DNA of 64,000 bases from Oxytricha trifallax (Eukaryota > Ciliophora > Spirotrichea > Sporadotrichida > Oxytrichidae). Where the stretch lies: contig ARYC01000823.1 of the NCBI GenBank assembly GCA_000711775.1, positions 17,292 through 81,291 of the forward strand, written 5' to 3'. The position numbers were made by a program, and so were the translations under genes. Below are positions 1 through 10,042 of this stretch, piece by piece. Each line of letters opens with the position of its first letter. Positions within the stretch are counted from its first letter, which is position 1. The notes beneath the pieces were generated by a model. The model made no database searches. It saw only the letters and a program-made list of their open reading frames with translations, and had not been told where the DNA came from.

Positions 1-35
1 GCTTAGTTTTATATTTATTCATTATATCAATATTT

Positions 36-138
36 AAGCAATAGTATAAGTGGACTAGATTTAATACGACAGTTACTGTAGTTCCAAATCAATTGTTTTC
101 AAGAATATCAGAAATAGATCCAAATATTAGATATCATT
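36..138 (+). CDS. MDS A6, first part
   Basis: Reads QYKWTRFNTTVTVVPNQLFS then ISEIDPNIRYH. It matches B at 31047 and C at 54459. It stops at ATT (136-138), where a TBE is inserted; the reading frame resumes at 4894. The left border is estimated from the shared GCAATAGTA-like start in copy C. Confidence 0.8.
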
Positions 139-289
139 CAAAACCCCGAAATGCCTTGATTAGATGTTTTAATTGATTTTATTTGCAGGGTATAGTTGGG
201 GTCTTATTAGGGTCAATAGAAAAATGCAAATTTTATGAGAATTTAATTTAAATTTAATGAATAAAAGTTTAGTCTATTCAAACGAATTT

Positions 290-830
290 TATTTGCTAAT
301 CTTTATTCTATTTATTCAATCTTGCTCTCTCTCTTTTTTATCGCTCAAGCATTTTTGTCTTCTAATGACTACCGAGGATTGAGAGGGGTCTTAAAATTCT
401 CTTCTTTACTAAACTTCTAATTTTTTCGCATGCATCTTCTTCTTACAATTTATACATCTAAAGCTAAACTTATAGATTATTTTTCATGTCCAGCGCTAAA
501 TTAAGACATGCCTTCCATATTAATCTCAAATATGAAATGAGCAACAGCCTTACATCCCACCAAACTGAATTGTTGGTCAAATTCTCTCTGATTGAGAAGT
601 AACCAGGTGTTCCAAGAACCTTTGCCATTGTTACAATTTCTTATCTTTAGGCTCTATTGAAATTGATAACTATCACATCTATAGACAGAGGTTCAACATA
701 ATAATTTAGGCATTAGATTCTATGAACATATCCATGTTCATTCAACTCCTTAACACCCTTAATCATTTTTTTAATTATATATCATTCAAGCAGTCTGGGT
801 ATCTGATATGATATAGATCAGGTTAAATTT
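290..830 (-). pseudogene. TBE-1 57-kDa zinc-finger/kinase gene, C-terminal remnant
   Basis: On the minus strand the kinase core is still readable: GYVHR in place of GYVHRDLKPEN, then VLGTPGYFSIRE and WWDV, matching the intact gene at 14127-15575. The catalytic loop is degraded and stops and shifts are present. The N-terminal part is missing where the inverted repeat at 851 begins. This is a decayed transposon gene. Confidence 0.75.
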
Positions 831-1109
831 TTATTGCAATACAAATTACAGATTAATCAATAATTTTGAATAAATAAATTTGAATAAGTCTTTAAAATTA
901 TCAAATAAGGAAAAAATCATAGGTTTGACAGTTTAATTCGAAAAGTATTTATTAAAAGTTTACAAGATATTCTGAAAGTGCAGATTCTTCGCATATGCGT
1001 TGAATTTAATCCTGGGCACAGCAGAAATCTATTAGGTCAAAGTAGGATTCTTAATTAAAAATGTCCATATGGACTGAGGGCGCTTTACTTGATAAATTTT
1101 TAATTATCC

Positions 1110-1785
1110 CAGGAATGCATTCGAATATGGGAATTTAAAATTAATTAAATTAAATTTAAATCAAAATAGTGGCAATTAAAGTTAGCAAATTTTAACGATT
1201 TTGGTCTTATTCGATAGAGAATTCAAAATTAGCTGGGCTTTATTATTGGAGGTAATATTTTATCCCATCCCTAGAGCGAGATAACTTAAGTTTAATGTGA
1301 GGGCAATAATTTAATGAATTTAGATAAGTTTAATTAAAGTGAAGTTATCTTGCTCTGGGGATGCGATAATATAGTACCGCCATTAGTAAAGTCCAGCTAA
1401 TTTTGAATTCTCTATCGAATGAGCCCTAGATCGTTCAAATTGGCCAACTTTAACTGCCACGATTTTGATTTTATTATTAATTTAATTTATAAAACCCCAT
1501 AGATCAATTAAGACATGAGAATTGGGGTTAAGAACAATTAAATTAAGAATTAATTATTATTGGCGTATAATTATAATGTTTGGGCTAATTATTAAAACTA
1601 TTGGCTCGATTAATTGTCCTTATAAAGCAATCCAATCAGGGTGTGTTAATTTGATTTTAGCCTAATTATTTATATTATTAGCCAATTATAATTAATTTTT
1701 AATCTAATTGTTCTTAACCCCAATTCTCATGTCTTAATTGATCTCTGGGGTTTTATTTAATTTTCCAAATTCAAATGTATTTCTA
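1110..1785. mobile_element. Palindromic MITE P1 (split by MITE Q1)
   Basis: It starts AGGAATGCATTCGAATATGG and ends with the inverse, TTCAAATGTATTTCTAC. The inner arms contain AGCTGGGCTTTA / TAAAGTCCAGCTAA and a copy of the core GCGAGATAACTT / AAGTTATCTTGCTC. It belongs to the family seen at 32850, 42585, 45943 and 51622. MITE Q1 (1491-1754) is inserted in its right arm. Confidence 0.8.
1491..1754. mobile_element. MITE Q1, 264 bp, AAAACCCC ends
   Basis: It starts AAAACCCCATAGATCAATTA and ends TAATTGATCTCTGGGGTTTT. The arms AGACATGAGAATTGGGGTTA and its complement form the inverted repeat. A second copy of identical length lies inverted at 6868-7131, sharing the internal string CAATCAGGGTGTG. 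There is no coding capacity. It is inserted in the arm of MITE P1. Confidence 0.85.
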
Positions 1786-1789
1786 CAAT

Positions 1790-1906
1790 ATTTAAACATC
1801 AAACCCCAAAATAAACCCTATTAAAACCCAATTAAAGTATGCACTAATAGTCATCTTTTATCAATCAAAAACTAAATCAAGCTACTGAAAGAGTTTTGGG
1901 GTTTTG
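1790..1906. repeat. TBE-1d right end (type III TIR)
   Basis: It ends GGGGTTTTG at 1906 next to ATT and repeats 3791-3906 over about 115 bases in direct orientation. Both follow the plan of a TBE right end, but their sequence differs from the type I and type II ends elsewhere in the window. The rest of this TBE was lost or replaced by MITE P1. Confidence 0.65.
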
Positions 1907-1950
1907 ATTGCATCATTAATAGATTCCATATTGCTTCCAGTTTCTATAAA
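1907..1950 (-). pseudogene. Start of a TBE 22-kDa gene, cut by TBE-1d
   Basis: On the minus strand it reads ATGGAATCTATTAATGATGC, matching the first codons MESLND of the 22-kDa gene at 16142, then breaks at ATT into the G4T4 end at 1906. It belongs to TBE-1c, whose 57-kDa gene lies divergently at 2497. This is nearly the same codon at which TBE-7 interrupts TBE-5 at 61857. Confidence 0.65.
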
Positions 1951-2496
1951 TGTTAATGAAATTTAAAATTATGGATATCCATTCTGAATTTACTAGAATT
2001 TTACTACTAAATAGAGGGATCTAACTGGAGGTCAACCTGAATCACATATATAGAGAGAGATGGAGGAACTTTCTCCAAGATTCAGAGTTTGACTTCCATT
2101 TTTATCAAGCTTCCTCCATTAAATTGCTCCTAATAATAATTAATTTATTTAGATGGTGCTCCTAATTTATTTAAAACTTAATTAGGAGGTTAAATTAAAG
2201 TTCAAAACCGTATTAGATGGTACATTAAAAAGTTAAATTTTAAAACTTCACCTCCTAATTTTACGAGAACAAATTTAGGAGGAACACCAAACTTCACAAC
2301 TTTAATTTAGGTGCATTTTAATGAATAAAATGGATGATATAATAGTATATAAATTATCTAAAGATTTTAGAAATATAAAACTAATTTCTTGCACTCAGTT
2401 CCCATTAAATCTCTCTAAATCTTTGAGGATATGCTCTTACTTGTGTATAAAAGTAGAATTTAAACAGCTTTTATAATTATTAATATTATTTATAAA

Positions 2497-3752
2497 ATGA
2501 GCGGCAACTTACTTAGAAAAGCAGAATTGCTTGGCATTAGCCAGCAAAAACTTTCTTTCATGAATCAAAAGAAAATTGAGACCTTTGATGCTTCTGCCTA
2601 ATATGAACCTGAAATTCTCTTACCTTAGGTTTCAGACTTTGAACAGCAATTCAATTGTAAAATAGATATGCAAAGCTAAGAAATTTAATGTAAGGTATCA
2701 ATAAAAATGGTTAAAGAGGAGGAAGAGAAAATAGAAAAAAAGATTTAAAATCATTGTGAAGAGTGTGAGATGACCTTTACTTATAAATCTGATCTCAAGC
2801 GTAATATTTTAGAGCAGCATTCTAATAAGCCCTAGCTCTATCTTAAGCATGATTAGATAGATAAAAATATTTCTGCCCTTATTGCAATACTTAATATAAT
2901 CATTCAAGGGACTTAAAAGTTCATCTTTATATGCATCATAGCAAGAAGTTTTAAGTCATAGATCCTTAGATTGGTGAGGTCTTCTTTAAAAAAATAAAGG
3001 CAAGAGACCCTTTAGAATCTTTGAAACAAAGAGTTATGAAAGAAAATAAGCTAAAAAAAGCAGTGAAAAACCTCCCTGTCTCTGAGATAGTATAAATCAC
3101 ACTTAAGATTTAATCACTATAACTTCCAATATTGAATATAATTGACCTTAAAGAGTGTATAGAAAGTTATCTTATCCTTGAGAATAAGTTTGGAAAAAAA
3201 ATGTCATAACAGATAAGCAGTTCATATACAAGATATATCCGTTAAACTACTTCAAATGCGATGACAAAATTATATGGAATTTGTAAATGAATACCGAGCA
3301 CTTACTAAGTCAATAGGGTTCATCGAGAATTGAAGCCTGAGAATATTATGCTTGATTTTCACCTCTCAGAATAGTAATAATTTATTTCAATAGATCATAG
3401 AAAGTTGACTTGGCAACTTATGGTACTCCTGGATACTTTCCAGAAAGGTAATTTAGGAGAGATGGTAATATTAAGTGGGATATATGGGCTCTAACAGCAA
3501 TAATTGCTGAATGCGATATGGCAAGAAATAATTACTATAGCTGTAAAAGAGAGAAAGATTCAAAGCAGAGAATACAGCAATATTTCGACTAGAATAAGAA
3601 AAAAGTTAAAATGAAAAATATGCCTGAGTAGATAATCATTAAGCCTAACCATAGAGCGGAGCATTCAATAGACTAAATTGTAAGCTGGATAGGAGAAATA
3701 AAGTTTAGAAAGTTGCCTCATGATGAAAAGTATTTTTTGAGTGAATAGTAAA
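2497..3752 (+). pseudogene. TBE-1c 57-kDa zinc-finger/kinase gene, decayed
   Basis: ATG at 2497 opens MSGNLLRKAELLGISQQ. A zinc finger remnant CEECEMTFTYKSDLKR follows near 2755-2815. Kinase motifs appear further on (GTPGYFP near 3425, WDIWAL near 3478), but with frame changes. The tail IVSWIGEIKFRKLPHDEK near 3680-3735 matches the end of the type II gene at 46835 and not the type I gene at 14127. A type III TBE end follows at 3791-3906. Confidence 0.7.
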
Positions 3753-3790
3753 AATAAAGCACCTCTAACACAAACTAATATACAATACAT

Positions 3791-3906
3791 TTAAACATTA
3801 AACCCCTACATAAATCCTACTAAAACCCTCATAAAGTATGCACTTTTAGTCTTACTTTTATCAATCAAAAACTCAATCAAACTACTGAAGGTGTTTTTTG
3901 GTTTTG
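3791..3906. repeat. TBE-1c right end (type III TIR)
   Basis: Direct repeat of 1790-1906, ending in a slightly decayed GTTTTTTGGTTTTG followed by AAT. It lies just after the 2497-3752 pseudogene, as expected for the right end of that element, and it interrupts another kinase gene that resumes at 3910. Confidence 0.7.
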
Positions 3907-3909
3907 AAT

Positions 3910-4192
3910 GTATGCAAGGAAATAAAAAAGAGAGTAGAGATGATAATAATCAGTGCTCTCTCCTATCCAAGGTGAACATTAGATGACATTCTTGTTCCAC
4001 TTGACAGAGCAAGATTCCAGAGGTAAAACAAAGTCAAGCAAATAAAATTTGCTTGATTTAAGTAAACTGAAATTCATTAAATATTCATTAAATTCATTTA
4101 AACCTACGTTTTCTCTACTAAACCCAATAAGATCCCAACCATACCCTATAAATCAAAGCACTTATAAACCTCATTAAGGAGTTTTGGGGTTT
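3910..4192 (+). pseudogene. TBE-1b kinase C-terminus and right TIR
   Basis: Positions 3910-4056 read CKEIKKRVEMIII, LSYPR and TLDDIL, then KQIKFA and a TGA stop. This parallels CTQIKKMVEMIIV at the end of the intact 57-kDa gene. The type I terminal repeat follows at 4112-4192 (TTTCTCTACTAAACCCAATA to GGGGTTTTG). This TBE lies opposite to its host TBE-1, so it is a separate insertion. Confidence 0.75.
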
Positions 4193-4589
4193 TGAGTCCT
4201 AAGGGAAATTTTGAATTAATAATGCAACTTTGACCTAAAAGATTTCTGCTGTGCCCAGGATTAAATTCAATGAATATGCACTCTCAGAATATCCTGTAAA
4301 CTTTCAATCAATACTTTTCGAATTTAACTGTCAAACCTATGCTTTTTCCTTATTTGATATTTTTAAAGACTAATTCAAATTTATATACTCAGAATTATTG
4401 ATTAATTTAAATTTATTTTGCGCTTAAAAAATTCAACCTTAATCTATCAGAGTCATTTAATATTTCTTTAGACTTTGTGCGATAAGGCAAAATCCAAGAA
4501 TCACACTATCTAGCTTAAGTGGCAATTATTTTAAAGTTTTAATAGCAGAGGTAATTAATATGAACTTGAATGAACTTTTATTTCTTGAA

Positions 4590-4799
4590 GGATAGTTAAA
4601 ATAAAATGCTAAACAGCTAGCAAACAATGATAACTAACAGTTGAGGTACTTTTGTTTAAGAGTTTTTTTCAAGCTGCATAATTCAGTACTGTTTTGAAAT
4701 AGCTAATAATAATTCTCCTGCCATATTTAAGCTTAAGCAGTAAATATATTATTTATTATCATAAATAGACCCTTAATTTCTCTAATATCTATTTCTCAT
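4590..4799 (-). pseudogene. TBE-1 transposase N-terminal remnant
   Basis: The minus strand from ATG 4799 reads MRNRYQRN then GSIYD, parallel to MRNRNQRN..GSIYDEQYLDL of the transposase at 16939-18003, followed by pieces matching its first 80 codons. It is truncated by element X. The type I right TIR follows to 4893. Confidence 0.75.
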
Positions 4800-4893
4800 T
4801 TTGCAAATTAGCCTAATTTCTCAATTAACTCAAAAAGACCCCCAACTATACCCTATGAATTTAATGACTAAAACAATTAATTAAGGGGTTTTG

Positions 4894-5236
4894 ATTATGT
4901 TTAAAGCTGGTATTATAACAATACAAGAACTTCTGCATCAATTATACTTATAAAAGAGAGTAATGGTAATGAAATTAACAGTTTATACGATGTGTAATAA
5001 TAGTGGGTATTATCAAGTTATGCAGATCTGATATGTGCTGGAATTTATGCAAATGAGTAGTTAATTTCAATTGCATATTATGGAACTTATACAAAAAATT
5101 TTGCAATAATTATAACATTAAATATTACTGATAGTGGGGTATTTTAAAAGCAAGGAGAGATATTTTATTCATCTTAAAATGGATTCATGATAGTGTTTTA
5201 TAGTTTTATATTTAAAGATATAGGCTAAGGAGTTAG
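4894..5236 (+). CDS. MDS A6, second part
   Basis: Continues from 138 without a frame change: YHYVQSWYYNNTRTSASIIL, then WVLSSYADLICAGIYANEQL and FAIIITLNITDSGVF, ending IFKDIGQGV. Matches B 31100-31492 and C 55657-56303. This looks like a repeated beta-rich extracellular unit (SSQNGF, DFAIIITF), but no domain is assigned. Confidence 0.85.
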
Positions 5237-5303
5237 TAGAAATTGTATGATTAAACAATTTTTAAAATATAAATATATTATTGCAGTCTTAAAATTTTGT
5301 TTT

Positions 5304-5334
<31 letters not shown>

Positions 5335-5449
5335 TATTAATAATTAACTCACATCTAGATCTCAGAGGATCTACGAGTATAAATTATTTTGAAGGATCAA
5401 GTCCTTTTTACGTATGACTATTCTTAATTTTAAATCAAACTAAAACTTA

Positions 5450-6817
5450 AATATACTACATAATTTTGTTAGTGTCTGAGTCTTTTTTCTTTTCTATAGT
5501 CGTCAACACGACGAATTCTTCCAGCTTCGATTTTTGTTTGTAGAACTTATTCAATAGTCCTCCCAGTCGTCCGTCATCACTACTATCATAGTAAAGCCTT
5601 GAATAACTCTACCAGTCTGAATAATCGTTATCTTTAGGTGGTTTATATGGAGTGGCTTCTATTTCTCCTCCTTCGAATTATTAGCCTTGTTTTATCTAGT
5701 TTCTTACATATCTTAGGACCTTATGTAATCAGAGTAGAGTTCTTCATATATTTCCTTGTTTGGTTAAATTAGTAGCTGACTTTTTTTAGACTTCTATCGC
5801 TTCTCCTATGTTTTTCATATGGGTCTCTTGGGTTCCGCCTACCTTTCATCTGACTATATGTTCAGCATGTCTCCTATAAGAGACGAGTGCGTTTGAGTTT
5901 TCTTTTCTAGTTAATACCTTTTTCCTGGCTTCCAGATTTTTTAGGAAAAATAGATATTTTTCAGGTTTTTTAAATGAATTAGTGCCAAGTTCCTTTGCGT
6001 ATCTCTTGAGTTCTTCTTGACTCATGTCAATGTAAGCCTTAGCATTCTAGGATTTAAAGGAAAGGATTTGTTCAAGTGATGGTCCTTAAGGGAAGAATTG
6101 CTTGAGTTGTTTCTTAATCTAGGGTCTCATTGATGGTTAAGGTATCCAGGATAGCTGGTATGATTATTTCTCGTCCTCTTATTCAATGATTAAAGTTTAC
6201 TTGGCTTCTTCCACGTCTTTCATAACGATGTCTGGAAGACTTGTTGATTGGGATGAGTGTTGAGTGTGTCCTCTTCTGCTGGTTGTTCTTGTACACTGTC
6301 TGGGTTAAGCCATGAGTAGTTGCTTTCATTTTTTTCATTTTAGTATATAGGGTATTGTTAGACAATATCTCTTATCAGATTCTGATTAGGGGCTTTGACC
6401 AGAATTTCAGTTAGTAGGAAAGATACCGATCTTTGACTCTATCTGAAAATTAGTTGTTTGGTTAAAGTGCCAACTTGTGTGCTTCCTTAAAAATTTTCAT
6501 GGTCTTTTGTAGTAATTGAAGTGAATACTGATTTTTGAGTTTCCAGCTTGTAAGGAACTTGATGATTTGCCTTGTGGCTGCTTGTTAAGAGCTTGGCTCT
6601 TCGCTCAAGAAGACTTAGAATGTTTTGTAGCTAAGCAGTAGGTACCATGTTCTGAGAATCAATGATCTTTCTCTTTTGCTAAGTATAGCAGCAGTCCCCG
6701 ATTTTTTTACAGTTTCCTGTAGATGAGTTTGTTCACTTTATGCGAGATGAGTACCATTGGCTATGATTGATATAGCCTGGATAAGGGGTAAATTAATTTT
6801 TTTAAGTCAATTTTCAT
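5450..6817 (-). pseudogene. Unrecognised germline-limited gene, degenerate
   Basis: The minus strand reads coding-like in TAA/TAG=Gln code from ATG 6817, with several frame changes. Segments include LSKRERSLILRTWYLLLSYK (about 6665-6610), RDIVQQYPIYQNEKNESNYS (about 6370-6310), KDVEEAKQTLIIEQEDEKQS (about 6215-6155), RPQIKKQLKQFFPQGPSLEQ (about 6125-6065), and an acidic region DNDYSDWQSYSRLYYDSSDD (about 5620-5560). It has more G+C than its surroundings. The RPQIKKQLKQF part matches the minus strand of the element at 23378-25133. I do not recognise the family. It is charged and lysine-rich with no visible catalytic motif. No clear terminal repeats were found around this copy. Confidence 0.5.
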
Positions 6818-6867
6818 TTGTGACGAATTGGGTGGGAATTTAGGGTTAGTTCCTTTAATTCCGTTTT

Positions 6868-7131
6868 AAAACCCTCATAGATCAATTAAGACATGAAAAT
6901 TGGAATTAAGAGCAATTAAATTAAAAATGAATAATTATTAGCAGAAAATAAACATAATTAGGCTAAAATCAAATTTACACACCCTGATTGGATATTTAAT
7001 AAGGACAATTTATCGAGCCAATAGTTATAGTAATTATCCCAAACATTTTAATTTTATGCCAATAATAATTCATTTTTAGTTTAATTGTTCTTAGCTCCAA
7101 TCTTCATTTCTTAATTGATATATGGGGTTTT
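6868..7131. mobile_element. MITE Q2, 264 bp, inverted relative to Q1
   Basis: Ends AAAACCCTCATAGATCAATT and TTAATTGATATATGGGGTTTT. Same length as Q1 and opposite orientation (ACACCCTGATTGGAT here, ATCCAATCAGGGTGT there). Non-coding. Confidence 0.85.
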
Positions 7132-7194
7132 AATTTAATAATATTTTGATTGATTTATTATCTTTTAGAAGTATGATTATTTATAAAAATTTAC

Positions 7195-7318
7195 GGCTAG
7201 CAGGTAGAACACACCCCCCTAATGTACTATTTTCTTTTTTGTCTTGCTCAGCGTCAAAAACTCTACAAGACTACAAAAAGGAAATAGTACATTAGGGGGT
7301 GTGTTCTACCTGCTAGCC
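7195..7318. mobile_element. 124-bp MITE with 8-bp target duplication
   Basis: Inverted arms start GGCTAGCAGGTAGAACACAC and run about 40 bases with one or two differences around a short loop. It is flanked by an exact 8-bp duplication AAATTTAC (7187-7194 and 7319-7326). An 8-bp duplication with short TIRs fits a hAT-type non-autonomous element. That assignment is an inference from duplication length. Confidence 0.85.
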
Positions 7319-7902
7319 AAATTTACTAATAAAAATTAAATTGGGGGGGAAATAAATATAATATTCTAATTAATAATTTTTATATAATATTTTAATCAAT
7401 ATTATTTTTCAAATAAAATCGCTAAAGGATAAGTTAAAATTTTTTTTAGAGTTAAATAGATAAATTGCAATTATATTCTAAAATCATTATTTGAGATAAA
7501 GAACGATTTTTTAATATAGTTCGTACTAAAAATTTTGAAAATGGAAAATAAGATGATATATTAATGAAAATATAGTTCAACATAAAGTAGATCTTGTAAT
7601 ACTTTATGAGTGGTAGATTAAATTACTTTAATCACAAATATGTGAAAGTCATAAAAGGGTGTTTAGAGGGTCAAAAAATAATTCCATAATGATAAAATAA
7701 ATTAAAAAAATTAAAAATTTTCTTAACAGAAAACTTCCCTAAATTTTTTTTATCATAAACCTTGGCAGAAAACTACCCCCCAAAATTCATTTCTTTTTAT
7801 ACAAATAGTATACTATAATAATTTAAGCAATAAAGATATATCTATTAAAATTAATTTAAAACATTTAAAATTTAAGATAATTCCTTAATTTATTTAAGTG
7901 TT

Positions 7903-8209
7903 AGGAGGATATATTTATGGATAATCAAATCAGAGTAAACTTAAATACAATGCTGCATAAGCTATTTCAATTGACTTACCCTCCCCTTATTATTTTTCTA
8001 TGGGGTAGCCTTAATTATTTGATTTGTATACTGTCACATCACCCTAAGTAATAAAAGAAGATGTGAATATTCTTATAGTTTATAATGATACTATATAAAT
8101 GGGAACTTTGGATAAATTCTACACACTGCCATTGATTTAAACGAGTATCAATGTTTAATAAGTCATTACTGTTACAAATAGGACAATCATAATAAAAACC
8201 ATACATATA
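7903..8209 (+). CDS. MDS A7
   Basis: Reads GGYIYGQSNQ, then AISIDLPSPYYFSMGQPQLF, LYTVTSPQVIKED, and INVQQVITVTNRTIIIKTI. B 33402-33725 and C 57678-59045 share IDLPTPYYFSMG and LTNRTI. The 3' border is blurred because a foldback element is inserted at 8210, so a few codons may continue after 10037. Confidence 0.8.
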
Positions 8210-10036
8210 TGTTCTCCCCGACACCCCTACCCCTCCCATACCCCTAGCGAGCCTTACAACCCTACCTACCTCCCCCACCCCAACCCTACCCTCCCCTACC
8301 CCCCCATAAAATATGCCATTTCAAATGAAAAAATTGACTCCCACAGCCTGAATCGATTTCCTTCGTGACATCTCGACTTCATGACTTTTTATATTACAAA
8401 AAATAACATAAAATTTTCAAAATTTTTTCTCCAGCTCTAAGCTACAAATACGATCTAATTTTTTATTTTTAATATGTTTTTCTTCGTCCACCTACTTTAT
8501 CTCACATACACCCATAGGAAAAAAAATAAATTTCTATTAAAAAAAATTAAATTAATTATTTTTATTGACATAACATACATAATTTAACTTTGAAAAAAAA
8601 TTAATCTCTTACATCACCGTCATTCGTCATATTTCCAAAAAGTAGTATGATTAATTTTTTATTTATTATTTTTCTATTCAATTCTGGTTTAGCTCATTTA
8701 CGTTTTTTTCAAAAATCATACGTTTGTTAAAATTACAATTTACTTTATTTCAAATTCTGTCATTTAAAAAATAATGATATTATTTATATCAATATGAATC
8801 ATCTTTTTGTAAACATTTAACTCAATTTAAACTAAAGTTAGTTCATATTAGGAAAAATAATAATTTATAAATCTCTTACTTTTAATTCATACATAAATAT
8901 TTGCAAATTTATTTCAATTATTTTTGACATTTTAATAGTTTATTTATTAAAATTAAGCAGCATTAAATTTTAGTTGGTAAAGATGTATAAAGTAATTAGA
9001 ATTAAAAGTCAGAGTATTATGCATTTACTAGTTTCAATTCCATTATAAATTTTCACTTCCTGATAGATCTAAAGTAAGTCTTTAAGGAATTTTACAGTAT
9101 TTTATATGTATGTATTAAATAAGATAATGTGGATAAGGCCACAATATTCTTGAAACTGAAGGCACCCTTATATTTCTTTTTAGATATTTATTAAATCTAT
9201 TTAAAACTTAAAATTTTAGCAGGAAGCAAAACTAATGATTAAACCTTTAAATTTTCTCCATTTATATTCAATCACTAAATTGCTAAATAGTAATTTATAA
9301 ATCTTAAATTTATAGTAGTAATAAAAGTAAAGTAAAAAACTTAAAACTAATAAAATTTTAATTTACCAATACTTCATTTTATTAGCATTATAAAAATCAA
9401 TGCAATTCCAAAATTATATATTATTTCTTAAAATCTTCTATTATATCAATGTTATCAAAAAATCATTTCTTTTTATAATAAAAGTAAATTGTAATTTTAA
9501 CAAACGTATGATTTTTGAAAAAAAAACGTAAATGAGCTAAACCAGAATTGAATAGAAAAATAATAAATAAAAAATTAATCATACTACTTTTTGGAAATAT
9601 GACGAATGACGGTGATGTAAGAGATTAATTTTTTTTTCAAAGTTAAATTATGTATGTTATGTCAATAAAAATAATTAATTTAATTTTTTTTTTAATAGAA
9701 ATTTATTTTTCCTATGGGTGTATGTGAGAAAAAGTAGGTGGACGAAGAAAAACATATTAAAAATAAAAAATTAGATCGTATTTGTAGCTTAGAGCTGGAG
9801 AAAAATTTTTGAAAATTTTATGTAATTTTTTATATATATAAAAGGTCATGAAGTCGAGATGTCACGAAGGAAATCGATTGAGGCTGTGGGAGTAAACTTT
9901 TCATTTGAAAATGGCATATTTTATGGGGGGTTGGAGTAGGGGAGGGGTAGGAGAGGGGGTAGGTGAGGGGTAGGGTGGGGTAGGGGTGTAAGGCTCGCTA
10001 GGGGTAGGGGGAGGGGTAGGGGTGTCGGGGAGAACA
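8210..10036. mobile_element. Foldback element F1 (1827 bp), TGTTC ends, 6-bp duplication
   Basis: Arms of about 540 bases (8210-8746 and about 9484-10036) are near-perfect inverted copies around a 740-base unique AT-rich loop. The termini are TGTTCTCCCCG...CGGGGAGAACA. CATATA is duplicated exactly at 8204-8209 and 10037-10042. The outer 110 bases of each arm are strikingly C-rich or G-rich, made of CCCCTACCCC-like units. No ORF of any length is seen in the loop. It is related to F2 at 57770-58803 (shared CTGAATCG...CATGACATCTCG region). Confidence 0.9.
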
Positions 10037-10042
10037 CATATA

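Larger units (their letters stand above)
851..4408. mobile_element. Element X: ~205-bp inverted repeats enclosing nested TBE debris
   Basis: Positions 851-1065 and 4206-4408 are inverted copies of each other with scattered mismatches; for example CCTGGGCACAGCAGAAATCT at 1011 pairs with AGATTTCTGCTGTGCCCAGG at 4240. Both arms lie inside TBE-1. The interior holds a palindromic MITE, another MITE, and pieces of three TBEs. It may be an independent terminal-inverted-repeat element that was later filled by insertions, or an inverted duplication. No gene of its own is recognisable. Confidence 0.55.
139..4893. mobile_element. TBE-1, eroded TBE transposon interrupting MDS A6, host to a nest of other elements
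   Basis: It starts CAAAACCCCG at 139 and ends AAGGGGTTTTG at 4893, flanked on both sides by ATT (136-138, 4894-4896). Joining the flanks through one ATT gives CATTATGTTTAAAGCTGG, in frame and parallel to CATTATGTACAATGCTGG in copy B. A minus-strand kinase remnant sits at the left and a minus-strand transposase start at the right, the same layout as the intact TBE at 13988-18105. The middle has been replaced by an inverted-repeat element and at least three further TBE fragments (see separate entries). Confidence 0.85.
5237..7902. other. IES A6/7 (2.67 kb)
   Basis: Eliminated DNA between MDS A6 and A7. It holds a (TAA)n tract at 5306-5332, an unrecognised degenerate gene (5450-6817), MITE Q2 (6868-7131), a 124-bp MITE (7195-7318), and plain AT-rich sequence from 7327 to 7902 with no gene seen. 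The matching IES is 1.9 kb in copy B and 1.4 kb in copy C. Confidence 0.7.

Noticed and set aside
8039-8278. Minus-strand 79-residue ORF starting in the foldback tip
   Set aside because: It is antisense to MDS A7 and the C-rich arm of F1; glycine/valine-rich output is a by-product of CCCC-rich DNA.
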